Assembly (NCBI GenBank): GCA_001600495.1
Contig: BCKE01000049.1
Span: 59,435 to 123,434 of the forward strand
Direction: 5' to 3'
Length of the DNA: 64,000 nucleotides
Source of the DNA: Pilasporangium apinafurcum
Taxonomy: Eukaryota; Oomycota; Peronosporomycetes; Pythiales; Pythiaceae
Shown here one piece after another: positions 46,597-57,100 of this stretch. Both the position numbers and the translations under genes were made by a program. Numbering within the stretch: the stretch's first letter is position 1; every line of letters starts with the position of its first letter. The notes under the pieces were generated by a model. That model was not told where the DNA came from, did no database searches, and saw nothing but the letters and a program-made list of their open reading frames with translations.

Positions 46597-46957
46597 ATGG
46601 AGCCGACGATTTTTGCGTGTATGGCTATCGGCATCGCGTGTTTCCTGCTGACAGTCGATGGAGTAGGTAAGAAGCAATTAATTATGTTGCTGTGCTGCAC
46701 GTTTTCATTCGGTGTGGCTGCTAAACGTATCTGGGCGGATCAATGTGAATATACCTTTAGCCTGCTTGTTGGACGTCGAGGAAGCCTGTGTATTGGATCA
46801 CTCGAGCAATATTGTGATGGTGATCATCGGTACTGCGATGCTTGCTCCTATTGTTGCGTGTCTCGTGACTGCCTACTTGGACCACAAGAATACTTTGATA
46901 GAGGAACAAGCGCACTTGCTGTCAGTGAGGCTTCAAAGACGGATGCAATATCTGTGA
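46597..46957 (+). CDS. Small two-TM ORF overlapping the ferroportin start
   Basis: Exons 46597-46666 and 46761-46957 (donor GTAAGA, acceptor TTTAG) join to 88 codons plus stop. Two hydrophobic segments are visible: TIFACMAIGIACFLLTV and IVMVIIGTAMLAPIVACLV, followed by a charged helix (DHKNTLIEEQAHLLSVRLQR). The stop TGA (46955-46957) overlaps the ferroportin ATG at 46957 (TGATG). Either this is a separate small protein or upstream ORF, or it is the true N-terminus of ferroportin and a frame difference (sequencing error or missed splice) separates them. I cannot find an intron that would join the two frames. Confidence 0.45.
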
Positions 46958-48547
46958 TGAGCCGAGTAACAAGTGTGTATGATCTTGGAATGTTTCGCAG
47001 CCCTCATTCGGAAGTGTCGATAGATAATTCGCATCGTGGACCCAGGCGTGTACTCATGTATCTTTACGCCAGCCATTTACTTTCTGCATGGGTACATTTT
47101 TTTCTTGTCTCATTTTCCATTTCTGTATATGATTGTCACCTATATGTACGATCAATGTATGTATGTGTTTTAGGGCGATCGCATGTGGGAGTTTGCAATT
47201 CCGATCCTTTTCATGGAAATCTTCGTGGATACGCTGCTCCCAAGTGCCTGTTTTTCACTGGTAATGTACACAGCCTGCATTGCTACCATTCCGTCGGTAG
47301 GACGGGCTTTAGATGCCACGAATCGTTGGCGTGCCATGCAATTCGCGATCGTGCTTGAGAACATCATGATTGTGCTCAGTTCCATGCTCTTGGGACTCAT
47401 CTTGCTGGTAACGAATGCCGACGGAATCCACAAACCAGAGTGGTCATGGGAGCTACTAGCATTATTCCTTGGCACTTTGATCTGTGGTGGCGTTGGTCAG
47501 GTACTTAATGACGCGCAAACGCTGGGTATCGAACGTGACTGGGTTGTAGTTATTGCTGGAGACGATTCGTCGTCACTGGCGCATCTTAACACCACGATGC
47601 GCCGCATCGACTTGATGTGCAAGATTCTTGGACCACTGGCGTTTGGTGTGATCATGGATTTTGCTGGTAAAGACCCTACAACACGTGCAATGATCGGCGC
47701 AGCGGCTGTTGGGATTTGGAATCTTATTTCAACTCCGCTGGAGTACTGTATGACAAAAGACATTTACGAACTCGTGTCTGAGTTGAGTACCCGTGAACAA
47801 TCAGAGGAACTAGATACAGATGAGATTGTCGGCTTGCCCAGCAAAACCAGTACGAAGACGCAGCAACAACAAAACTTCATCCAGCGCTACACGCGCATGT
47901 GGCGAGGGTACTTTCACCACCCGGTGTTTCTCATCAGTTTTGCGTTTTGTTCGTTATATATGACGATTCTGAACAGTGGCGCGTTAAACACGGCGTACCT
48001 CAAGTGGCGAGGCATCCCAGATTCCATTCTCGGGTCCAGTCGAGGCTTAGGGGCTGTCTTTGGACTGATTGGGACGATCGTATTCCCGTACTTGCGCAAG
48101 TGGATGAAGAGTGTCGAACGCGTCGCTGTTGTAAGTGTATGGCTCTTTTGGCTCTGTCTCGCTCCTGTCTTGGTAGCATTCATGTGGGTCGGCGAATCGG
48201 TCACCTCGGACTATGTCATGCTGGGGTGCATGATCGTCTCGCGCGTTTGGCTCTGGAGTACGGATCTCAGCGAGACGCAGATCATGCAGGAGTGGATCGA
48301 GCCGCATCGTCGTGGCGCTATCAACTCCATGCAGACGGCCACATACCAATTCTTTTACATTTTGATCCAAGTCATGGGCATCATCTTCCATGATCCGCGG
48401 CAATTTGAGGCGTTAGTGATGTTTTCGTTGGCGGCAGTATTCGCATCGGCTATGGGTTTCACGGTTTGGGAGCTTAAGTACGGACGCCATCGCGATCGGT
48501 ACGTTGCACGTCGTGCCGTGGCAACAAGCAGCATAAAAACAAAGTAG
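46957..48547 (+). CDS. Ferroportin-type iron exporter (SLC40 family)
   Basis: Exons 46957-47091 and 47174-48547 give 502 residues. The first exon ends in RVLMYLYASHLLSAW and exon 2 continues GDRMWEFAIPILFMEIFVD, matching the SLC40 signature (human LYLGHSLSTWGDRMWHFAV). Further matches are the TM4-TM5 loop with ERDWVVVIAGDDSSSLAHLN and TMRRIDLMCKILGPLAFGVI, the MFS-like second half starting HPVFLISFAFCSLYMTIL, and RVWLWSTDLSETQIMQEWIE. About 11-12 TM helices are expected. The family exports Fe2+ (in plants also Co2+/Ni2+) from the cytosol. A central cytosolic loop is Gln-rich (TKTQQQQNF). Confidence 0.88.
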
Positions 48548-50016
48548 TTGATCTAGTCAGCTGGATAAGCTTTATCGTCGTATATGTTTATCAATTCATA
48601 TGTGACTATTTTGTCCGACGACACTATTGTACTGTGATTATGCACACTCTCCTATAATTTCTGAACGTATGACCATCATGTGTACTGATGCTGAACATAA
48701 TAGATCTCTGAGGATGGCTGACAAGCTGGAAGTACATGTTCTACAGAGAGGTTGCAACATGGTGGGTTGATAGTAGCTAGCGCTACGCAGACACTAATTT
48801 TTCACTCATCCTTCACTTCAGCGCAATTTGGTGTTGTGCAACTACATAATTTTTTCGTTGGACTGAATACTTGCCATCAATATACTTTCTTCTTCCTCTG
48901 GGGGCAGCACGACCCTCCAAAGTGATGCACGAATAAATTGTCTCGATGTCCAATGGATGTGGATATGATCTTCAATCGCTATACTTGTTTTCTGTACCAT
49001 TATGTGATTTAATAATTATCCAAAAGAAGAGACGATTGGAAGGTTCTGAATGTAATAACGTGGTACTACGAGTCGTGACTAATAGATGTTATGACGGACA
49101 ATCGCAGATCCCCGATCTTTGCTGCATCTATTGCTGGGTAAGGACTGGTCATACGTGGATCCACCAACATCTCGACATAAAATAGTGAGAAACAGTTGGT
49201 AATTTTATGCGCGGATATCATCACACTGAATCTGGTTACGAGGCTTTGCTACAAGCGTGTGTGTGTGAAACAGTGGAGTGAGTGAAACAATCATCAACAG
49301 GGCTCGTCAAACGATCGAATTGCTTGGAGATCCAATCTTCTAACTTTCTTCGGTGTGTAACGTCGAAGAGCTATGCGAGAGTAGTTACAGCAGTTTCCAA
49401 TAGCTACAGTGTCCAGTGACAGCACCTTTATTACCTAATGCTTTTTTTTTCGTGATTATACCCCTGTAGGAAGAATCAGATACAGAATCAGATACAGATA
49501 TAATAACATACAATCTCCAAATGAAGCTACCGATATTTGTGGCTACGTCCTGTCTTTTCGTCACTGACTTCCTTCGAAAATGCGTCAAACCATAGAAATT
49601 GCAAATAACAATTGGACACCAAGACTCCCATGTCAGTCGGTAGGGAGTGAATTCGTTTCTAGCACATCATATTCCTGCTTCCGACTGTTGTTCTTTTCTT
49701 CCCACAGTATACAAATCCCAAGACGTAAAGAGATGACATTCCCACCCTACCCCCAAACTACCACCTGCTGTTCCAGGTTCTGTCTTCATTGTTGGAAACA
49801 CAAAGAGAGGAGCGTACGAAAGCGTAAAGGAGTCGGGTACCAGTTCCCCTCCCCCCTTCCACACAGAGTGTGCGTGTACTCCACTGCTTTCTCTCTCTCT
49901 ACACTTTTTATTGTGGAAAACGCTCGACGTTTGGTGCACTGCACTGGACACTTCGACGTACTGTTGTTCGCTGTGAGACTTTCCTGACCCAAAAAAAAGA
50001 AACAGGAACGAAAACG
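48548..50016. other. Intergenic region and 5' leader of TRP-like gene 2
   Basis: There is no recognised gene in about 1.4 kb. The last about 350 bp before 50017 are pyrimidine-rich (about 49840-49915, CTCTCTCT run) and continue an open frame into the next gene, but the ATG at 50017 gives the signal peptide. Poly-T at 49441-49450. Confidence 0.4.
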
Positions 50017-53000
50017 ATGGTTCGTATGCGCGCGATCGTCCAGGCGGTTTGCGTAGCCGCCGCTGTCTTCACCACTGTACATGCACAAACAAGCGTAGAT
50101 ATCTCGGTTCCCGATGTCGCGACTGTGGATGTGAATGTGAATGGTAGCGAAGGAGGGTCCGCTTCTTCCTCTACGACGCCAGAGTCGACGACGGAAGCAC
50201 CGACTGAAACACCGGAGCCGTCTACAGAAGCTCCGACCGAGGCACCGACGGCAAGCTCATCGGAAGGCTCTACAGGTAGCTCGATTTCGGAAACTCCTGA
50301 ACCGACAACGGAGGCACCAACTGAGGCACCAACGGAAACTCCTGTACCAACAACGGAAGCTCCGACCGAGGCACCAACGGAAGCTCCAACAGAAGCTCCA
50401 ACGGAAGCTCCAACAGAAGCTCCAACGGAAGCACCAACCGAGGCACCAACGGAAGCTCCAACAGAAGCTCCGACCGAGGCACCAACAGAAGCACCAACGG
50501 AAGCTCCTGTACCAACAACGGAAGCTCCGACCGAGGCACCAACGGAAGCGCCAACAGAAGCTCCAACGGAAGCACCAACNNNNNNNNNNNNNNNNNNNNN
50601 NNNNNNNNNNNNNNNNNNNNNNNNNNNNNNNNNNNNNNNNNNNNNNNNNNNNNNNNNNNNNNNNNNNNNNNNNNNNNNNACAGAAGCACCAACGGAAGCT
50701 CCTGTACCAACAACGGAAGCTCCGACCGAGGCACCAACGGAAGCGCCAACAGAAGCTCCAACGGAAGCACCAACAGAAGCCCCAACAGAAGCACCAACTG
50801 ATGCTCCTGTCACCAACGCTCCCGTCACTGATACTCCTGTCACTGATACTCCCGTCACTGATGCTCCTGTCACCGATGCTCCTGTCACCGATGCTCCCGT
50901 CACCGATACTCCCATCACCGACGCTCCTGTCACTGACACTCCAGTGACGGATACACCAGTGACGGATACACCAGTGACGGATACACCAGTGACGGATACA
51001 CCAGTGACGGATACGCCTGTCACAGATACCCCATCAACTCCTCCAAGCACGGACACGCCAACAGAAACTCCGACGGAAACACCGACGGCAACCCCCGCCC
51101 CAGGGACGACTGCTCCACCAGCTGGAAGTAGCTCAGATGAAACTTCTCCTTCTCCTCCACCATCCGACGAGCCATCTACGGCCACGCCGACGCCAACGGC
51201 CACACCTACACCAACGACCACCGAACCGACGGAGATTTCCCCATCGCCTGTGACACGTGCGCCGACTCCAACGCCATCGGAGACTCCAACGACGACGACG
51301 GAGACGCCCGTGAGCACTGTGAAGGTGGCTATTGAAACGAACGCTCCAGAAGCTTCTGCAGATGACGATAACACGGACGATACCGACGATACGACGGATG
51401 AAGAAGATCAGAATCAGACCGACGTGATCGTGTACGACCCGTCCGCCAGTAAGGATACCACCACGCCAACAGCAAATCCCTTTGAGATCGATGATACGAC
51501 GCCCGAAACGATTAAGCCAGTGGTGTTGGACATCGCCTCGGATACGGACACAACTTCGAACAGTGATGTCAAAACTTATGTGCGTGGTGATCTGACCGAT
51601 GATGAAAGCTCGGGAAGTGGAAGTAACAACGATGGGACATCTACCAATGTGATTGGTGGTGCGAAGCAGTACTTGACATCGGATTCGTCAACTATTTTGT
51701 CGTCGACCAGCGCAGCGTTCCATGATTTCCTTCGGTATGCCTCGGTTGCGTTCGCAGGTATTACAGTGGCGCTATTAATGTTCTTCCATTATATTTCGCT
51801 GGATGCCACGTTGGTTTGGTCCAGTGCAATCTGGTCGCCAAACACATGGGAGTTCTTGCTCTACATTGGCTACTTACAGCAAATGTCATCTATCTCGCAC
51901 CTCACATTGTTGAAGACACCATACTTCCTCTGGGACTACACCGACTCGTTTGCGTGGACGAGCTTTTTGTTGCAGGAATCTACTTCAGATGATTCTTCTC
52001 GTCGCTTGGAAACAATTATCTTAGGTGGTATCGTCTCGTTTGCTGATCGTATTGGCGTGGAAGAGGCTAACATTCTCTACCATGTCGCGGTGGGTTTCGG
52101 TATTGTCATTGGTGTGCTGTTGGCGACGTTCTTTGTAGTGGCCATGCTGGCAAAACGCAAGGCGGAGCAAGCATTGGACGACTCGTCAGATTTGAACAAC
52201 TACACGCACAGCGTACATGTGTTGCGAAGCGCTTCGATTCGTACACTTGGGCTGTGTGTTCTTGTCTGGTACTTCTCGCTGTATCCGCTCAGTCTCATGG
52301 CTTCATTTGAGATTTCTATGGAAATTGCTGCTTCCAAGGTCGCCGATACACTTATCGTCGCGATCATCGCGTTGATCATTGTTTGCTTTGGTGTCCTAGC
52401 CGTTAGTGGTCGCGTGATCTTGCACAAGAGCAAGGACGAGTTGCAGCAATTTGAAAACCTGGCGACGTGGGGATCGCTCTACGCAGAATACACATACCGT
52501 AGTCGCATGTTCTTCATCATCGGCGCTGTGGTGCAAATCACGACAGGCATCCTTGTGGGATCCATGTCGTCGGATCCGACACAGCTCATCTTGGTCATGT
52601 GCATTCAAGGACTGTACTTGCTCGGTATATTTGTACTGTCACCGTTTGCGGATCCGTTGGTGCTCTACGCGACCTACGCACTTAGTGTGATTAAGATCAT
52701 CAATTTTGGCTTGGCATTCGCGTGTCTAAACTCGAACACGTTGTCTGCTGCTGCACGAAGCCGCGTGGCAGATGCGTTCATCGGTATCAACACCATTCTG
52801 ATCATCGTCTGGTTTGTTCGCCAGCTCATCGTGTTCAGCTCGTACATTCGTGCATGGATGCAGAAGTCTGATGCGGAATTGCGTGCTAGCGACGACCTCG
52901 GCAAGTATGAGACGCGGACAGCCACGGATTCGGATGTGTACGCCAGCGTGGCGACGATGCGTGCGGCGGAAGAGTCTGCACAAGACCCGGCGGCAGCGAA

Positions 53001-53055
53001 TCAGTCAAGAGAGCATCAGAATCTTCAGTTGACGGAGCGCAGCATTGTCTTTTAA
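50017..53055 (+). CDS. Mucin-stalk TRP/FLC-like membrane protein 2
   Basis: A single exon of 1012 codons as assembled, including 100 N bases inside the repeat. The start at 50017 is chosen because MVRMRAIVQAVCVAAAVF then TTVHA is a clean signal peptide; the frame is open upstream to 49870. The stalk has a PTEA-type repeat (12-bp unit), then a (TDTPV)n block (15-bp unit), then Thr/Pro-rich sequence ending in an acidic segment. The STNVIGGAKQYL motif precedes the membrane domain: SPNTWEFLLYIGYLQQMSSI, TPYFLWDYTDSFAW, RRLETIILGGIVSFADRIGV and SLYPLSLMASFEISMEIA. The membrane domain is clearly paralogous to proteins 1 and 3. The cytosolic tail is short and charged. Confidence 0.8.
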   Translation: MVRMRAIVQAVCVAAAVFTTVHAQTSVDISVPDVATVDVNVNGSEGGSASSSTTPESTTEAPTETPEPSTEAPTEAPTASSSEGSTGSSISETPEPTTEAPTEAPTETPVPTTEAPTEAPTEAPTEAPTEAPTEAPTEAPTEAPTEAPTEAPTEAPTEAPTEAPVPTTEAPTEAPTEAPTEAPTEAPXXXXXXXXXXXXXXXXXXXXXXXXXXXXXXXXXXTEAPTEAPVPTTEAPTEAPTEAPTEAPTEAPTEAPTEAPTDAPVTNAPVTDTPVTDTPVTDAPVTDAPVTDAPVTDTPITDAPVTDTPVTDTPVTDTPVTDTPVTDTPVTDTPVTDTPSTPPSTDTPTETPTETPTATPAPGTTAPPAGSSSDETSPSPPPSDEPSTATPTPTATPTPTTTEPTEISPSPVTRAPTPTPSETPTTTTETPVSTVKVAIETNAPEASADDDNTDDTDDTTDEEDQNQTDVIVYDPSASKDTTTPTANPFEIDDTTPETIKPVVLDIASDTDTTSNSDVKTYVRGDLTDDESSGSGSNNDGTSTNVIGGAKQYLTSDSSTILSSTSAAFHDFLRYASVAFAGITVALLMFFHYISLDATLVWSSAIWSPNTWEFLLYIGYLQQMSSISHLTLLKTPYFLWDYTDSFAWTSFLLQESTSDDSSRRLETIILGGIVSFADRIGVEEANILYHVAVGFGIVIGVLLATFFVVAMLAKRKAEQALDDSSDLNNYTHSVHVLRSASIRTLGLCVLVWYFSLYPLSLMASFEISMEIAASKVADTLIVAIIALIIVCFGVLAVSGRVILHKSKDELQQFENLATWGSLYAEYTYRSRMFFIIGAVVQITTGILVGSMSSDPTQLILVMCIQGLYLLGIFVLSPFADPLVLYATYALSVIKIINFGLAFACLNSNTLSAAARSRVADAFIGINTILIIVWFVRQLIVFSSYIRAWMQKSDAELRASDDLGKYETRTATDSDVYASVATMRAAEESAQDPAAANQSREHQNLQLTERSIVF
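50290..50800 (+). repeat. 12-bp PTEA-coding tandem array in TRP-like gene 2
   Basis: Dozens of imperfect 12-bp units (like ccaacggaagct / ccaacagaagca) encode PTEA. Synonymous variation (acg/aca, gct/gca) is patterned in larger blocks that contain the PVPTTEAPTEAP interrupter, which appears on both sides of the gap. This points to higher-order duplication. The assembled length is not reliable because of the gap. Confidence 0.85.
50580..50679. other. Assembly gap (100 N)
   Basis: Exactly 100 unknown bases lie inside the repeat. The conventional length suggests a gap of unknown true size, most likely collapsed repeat units. The reading frame before and after the gap agrees as drawn. Confidence 0.95.
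50796..51042 (+). repeat. 15-bp TDTPV-coding tandem array in TRP-like gene 2
   Basis: About 16 units encode TD(T/A)PV. Five consecutive units at 50941-51015 are almost perfect copies of ccagtgacggataca, with one third-base change in the last. The earlier units vary at synonymous sites, indicating an older part and a freshly expanded part. Confidence 0.85.
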
Positions 53056-54104
53056 TTTTTTTGTTAGGTTGTGATCGAACAACAGAACCAAAACACGGGC
53101 AAGTTTTTTGTTTAAGTTCCGACACTGTCGTCGTCATTTGAATGTGTGAATAATGTGTGTTGATTTGGTATGCACGACAATTAATTTGTTTCTCTTTAGT
53201 AGCATAGGTCATGTATGAAGGTTTTACATCTGTTTCTTTTCGTTTCTTGTCCGGGTATTGTCATCTCTATTCTCTCTGCGCTAAGAGGGATTTTGTTTTT
53301 ATCCAAGATATCGTGTTTCATATTTACTGATTTCCCCCCATTCTTTCATGTTTGCTTTGCATATCACTCTTACATTTCTGTAGCATTCTTGCTTGTGTCA
53401 CTAATAACATTAACATAGGCAACCTGATACAGGCGATTCATTTTTCGCTGGTATCATCAACGACGCGAAAATCATTCAAGATGTGTCCATGTTCCCAAGC
53501 GATTAATCGTTTGAGAAGGAAATGCAAAACTACCAAGCCAAACCGCATATTTCCATCGCTGCTACCAGCTCGAACAGACAACAAAGCCTTCCCATCTTCC
53601 CAACCTGTACCACTGTTTAGTGCTACCTTCAATGATGAATAGCCGACACATCACCAGTGTGGAATCTTCTGCTCTGCCAGCCGGCAGGACGACAGTAAAA
53701 TAATCAAAACCATGTGCAGGAACCGCAAAAACCCGTGCACATCAAAAATATCTTGGAAATTGTATGTGAACGGGTTTGACATCCGCGGGTTTTCGCTATT
53801 CGTGATGCTGCGCAAGTTGCCTTTTCGAAGAAAGCAGAGCGAGTAATTATCGGATGGACGACCAGATGGCGGATGGGGCTTTCCCTGCTGTCAAAACAGA
53901 TAGGGTGAGAGAGCAGGTGTTGTCTGCATGTGCAGCCGGATTGATGAACGGCATTATACACTTGTCTAAGCGCCGCGCGCGCTTTTAATTAATCGCGTGT
54001 ACGCAATCTTGTTCTCTGCTGTCACGTGCCGTGCTGTGCAGCGTAGCATCAGTACTGAACTGTCTCTGCTTGATAGTGGGTAGCAGAGGGCGCATCGAGT
54101 TCGG
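53056..54104. other. Spacer between TRP-like genes 2 and 3
   Basis: No supported gene. The frames seen are short, and one plus-strand frame (53352-53642) has no recognisable motif. It probably holds the 3' UTR of gene 2 and the promoter of gene 3. Confidence 0.4.
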
Positions 54105-57100
54105 ATGATGCATCGCGATGGACAAAGGCATTGGCGTGGCGCGTCGTTGCGGCTGCTAGTACTTGTGGGGCTACTACTGGTGGTGCTCGTGACAAGTCGC
54201 CCGTTGACGAGTTGCACTAGACGAACTACTGCACCACCTGCCGCGACAAACACTGAAACCCCTACAACAGAATTGACAGAGACACCAGCGCTTACGTCCA
54301 CACCAGCGACGACAGATGCGAGCGATGCAGCAGAAAGCTCAGGAGAGGTAGCAGGGGAAGCAGACAGGGATGGATTCGGAGAGGAACCAGCAAGTGAATC
54401 AGTAGAGGAATCAACGGGAGAACCAACAGAGACTCCAACGGAGGAACCTGATTATGAACCAACGGAAACACCAACGGAAACATCAACTGAGACATCATCA
54501 GAGGAATCAACTGATGAATCCGATTATGAACCAACGGTGACTCCAACAGAGGAACCAGACGATGAACCAACAGAGACACCAACAGAGGAACCTGCCGAGG
54601 AGCCAACTGATGAATCAACGGAGACACCAACGGAGACATTAACGGAGGAACCAGACTATGAACCTACGGAAACACCAACAGAGACACCATCAGAGGAATC
54701 AACTAATGAACCAACAGAGACACCAACAGAAGAGCCAACAGAGGAACCAGATTATGAACCATCAGAGGAATCAGCTGATGGATCCGACTATGAGCCAACG
54801 GAGACTCCAACAGCGACACCAACAGCGACTCCGACGGAGGAACCTGCCGAGGATCTAACTGATGAACCAACGGAGACTCCAACGAAGACTCCAACCGAGG
54901 AACCAGACTATGAGCCAACCGAGACACCATCAGATAAACCTAATGAGGAGCCAACGGAGATACCATCAGAGGAACCAACGGTGACTCCAACAGAGGAACC
55001 AGACGATGAACCAACAGAGACACCATCAGGGGAATCAACTGATGAACCCGACTCTGAGCCAACAGAGACACCAACGAAGGTACCAACTGAGGAGCCAGAT
55101 TATGAACCAACAGAGACTCCAACAGAGGATTCAACTGATGAACTAACTGAAACACCAACAGAAACTCCAACGGAGGAGCCAGACTCTGAACCAACAGAGA
55201 CTCCAACAAAGACACCATCAGAGGGACCAACAGAGACTCCATCAGAGGAACCTACCGAGGAACCAGACTATGAACCAACAGAGACGCCAACGGAAGAGCC
55301 AGCCGATGGACCAATGGGAACACCAACAGAAACTCCAACGGAGGAGCCAGACTATGAACCAACGGAGACTCCAACGGAGGAACCAACTGATGAACCAACG
55401 GAGACACCGACAATTGCTCCCGAGCCAACTACAGTACCTGCTCCAGTGCCGAGTGATACCGATAATTCAGCAACAGAGACACCATCTCCTGCGGCGTCAA
55501 CGGATGAGGCAACTGCATACCCAGGATCTTCAGAGAGTACCTTAACTCCAACAACTGAGTTACCTACGACAGGAACGCCTGGAGGTGAGCCCCCATCCTC
55601 TTCCAATGGCGCATCTAGTCCCGCAAATACTGTACCTTCGACATCGTCGCCGATTACTCCAACTTCTTCATTTGCTAGTTTTGATGATAGTAACATTGAG
55701 GATACTACCGATGCATCTGATGCACATTACCCAGATACTCAGGTCGACTCCTCCTCGTCTTCCAGCCCTGGGGCTACTGATACTGCTGTGAATCAATCAC
55801 CGGCAGCTACTGCTGCTCCCGCACCTGTCGTCACAACGGCAGTTCCAAAGACGACGAAACCGAGTCCTACACCAACTGAGGAGGAAGCGGTCGAAGTTGA
55901 AGAGATTTCGGTCAAGGCTCAAGATGAGGATAATAGCGTAGAAGTATTGGCGGACACAACGGATGCGATTACGTACAGCGACGGCAGTTCCACCACGACA
56001 TACGAAAAGTATGGTCGTCGATCTAATAGCAACAAGAATACTGTGATAGATGCGACGGGTTCATCCTCGTCTATTAACACGAGCGGTACGACTGTGTCCG
56101 CAAACGTCATTGGTGGTAGTAATCGTGCCAACCCACCGCCGGGTGCAGATATTGAGCTGTCAAGTGCAGCTGAGCAGACGATGAGTACGCTGCGGTACTC
56201 GAGTTATGCATTTACGATTGTGAGTGCGCTATTATTGGTCGTTTTCCACATGTTAGCGCTGAAATCTCCATCATGGGTGTCGACAAGCGCCAACACGAGC
56301 GGAGGACGCCCTATCAGTAGCTTTTGGTTTGGACCCAACACGTGGGAATTGGTGGTCGTGTTGACGTATTTCCAGCATCTTGGATCGATTTCGATGCTAG
56401 AACTCACGAAGGCGCCATACGTCATTTTGGATTTCACCGACTTGTTTTCGTGGGCAAATTTCCAGTTCTATGCCTTCACCTCTGCTATTGAAGCGCGCAG
56501 ATTGTCGTACGTCATTCTCACAGGTATCGTCTCATACGCCGATCGTTTAGGTGTTTATGAGGGCGAGATTCTAGCGTACACGACACGCTGCTTCCTGATT
56601 CTCTTTGGCATCATCTTCCTATTTTTTGCGGTGAGTGCAGTTCTGCATCACATACACATGCAACGTCAAGGTGTTTCAGGTGTGAGCATTCGGCACGCGT
56701 TGTTCAAGGAAAGCATCTCTGTGTGCTTTCTGGGACTGGGGGTTGCGTTGTGGCTCATCAGTGTGTACCCGTTGGCGACCATGGCTTCATATGAATTGTC
56801 CATGGAGCTCCAGTACCAGCTCACAAGCGAATTGGCTGTGGCTCTCGTGCTACTCTGGGTTGTCATCGTCGGTGGTGTGTGCTTCGCGTTCCAGCGCGTA
56901 CGCACCATCCCACTGGCGAATGCATTCCAGTTTCGCCACCACGCATTGTTTGGCACATTGTATGCTGATTCAAAGCAGCGCTTTCGATATTTCTTCATTA
57001 CTATCGTGATACTACAGACACTGACGGGTGTGTTCACCGGCAGTATCCAATCGGTTCCGGACCAACTCGTGGTGATGTTGGTCACGCACCTCATTTTTTG

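Noticed and set aside
49908-51374. 488-codon minus-strand Gly/Ser/Val repeat frame
   Set aside because: Antisense translation of the PTEA/TDTPV repeats in TRP-like gene 2, with no start context or motif of its own.
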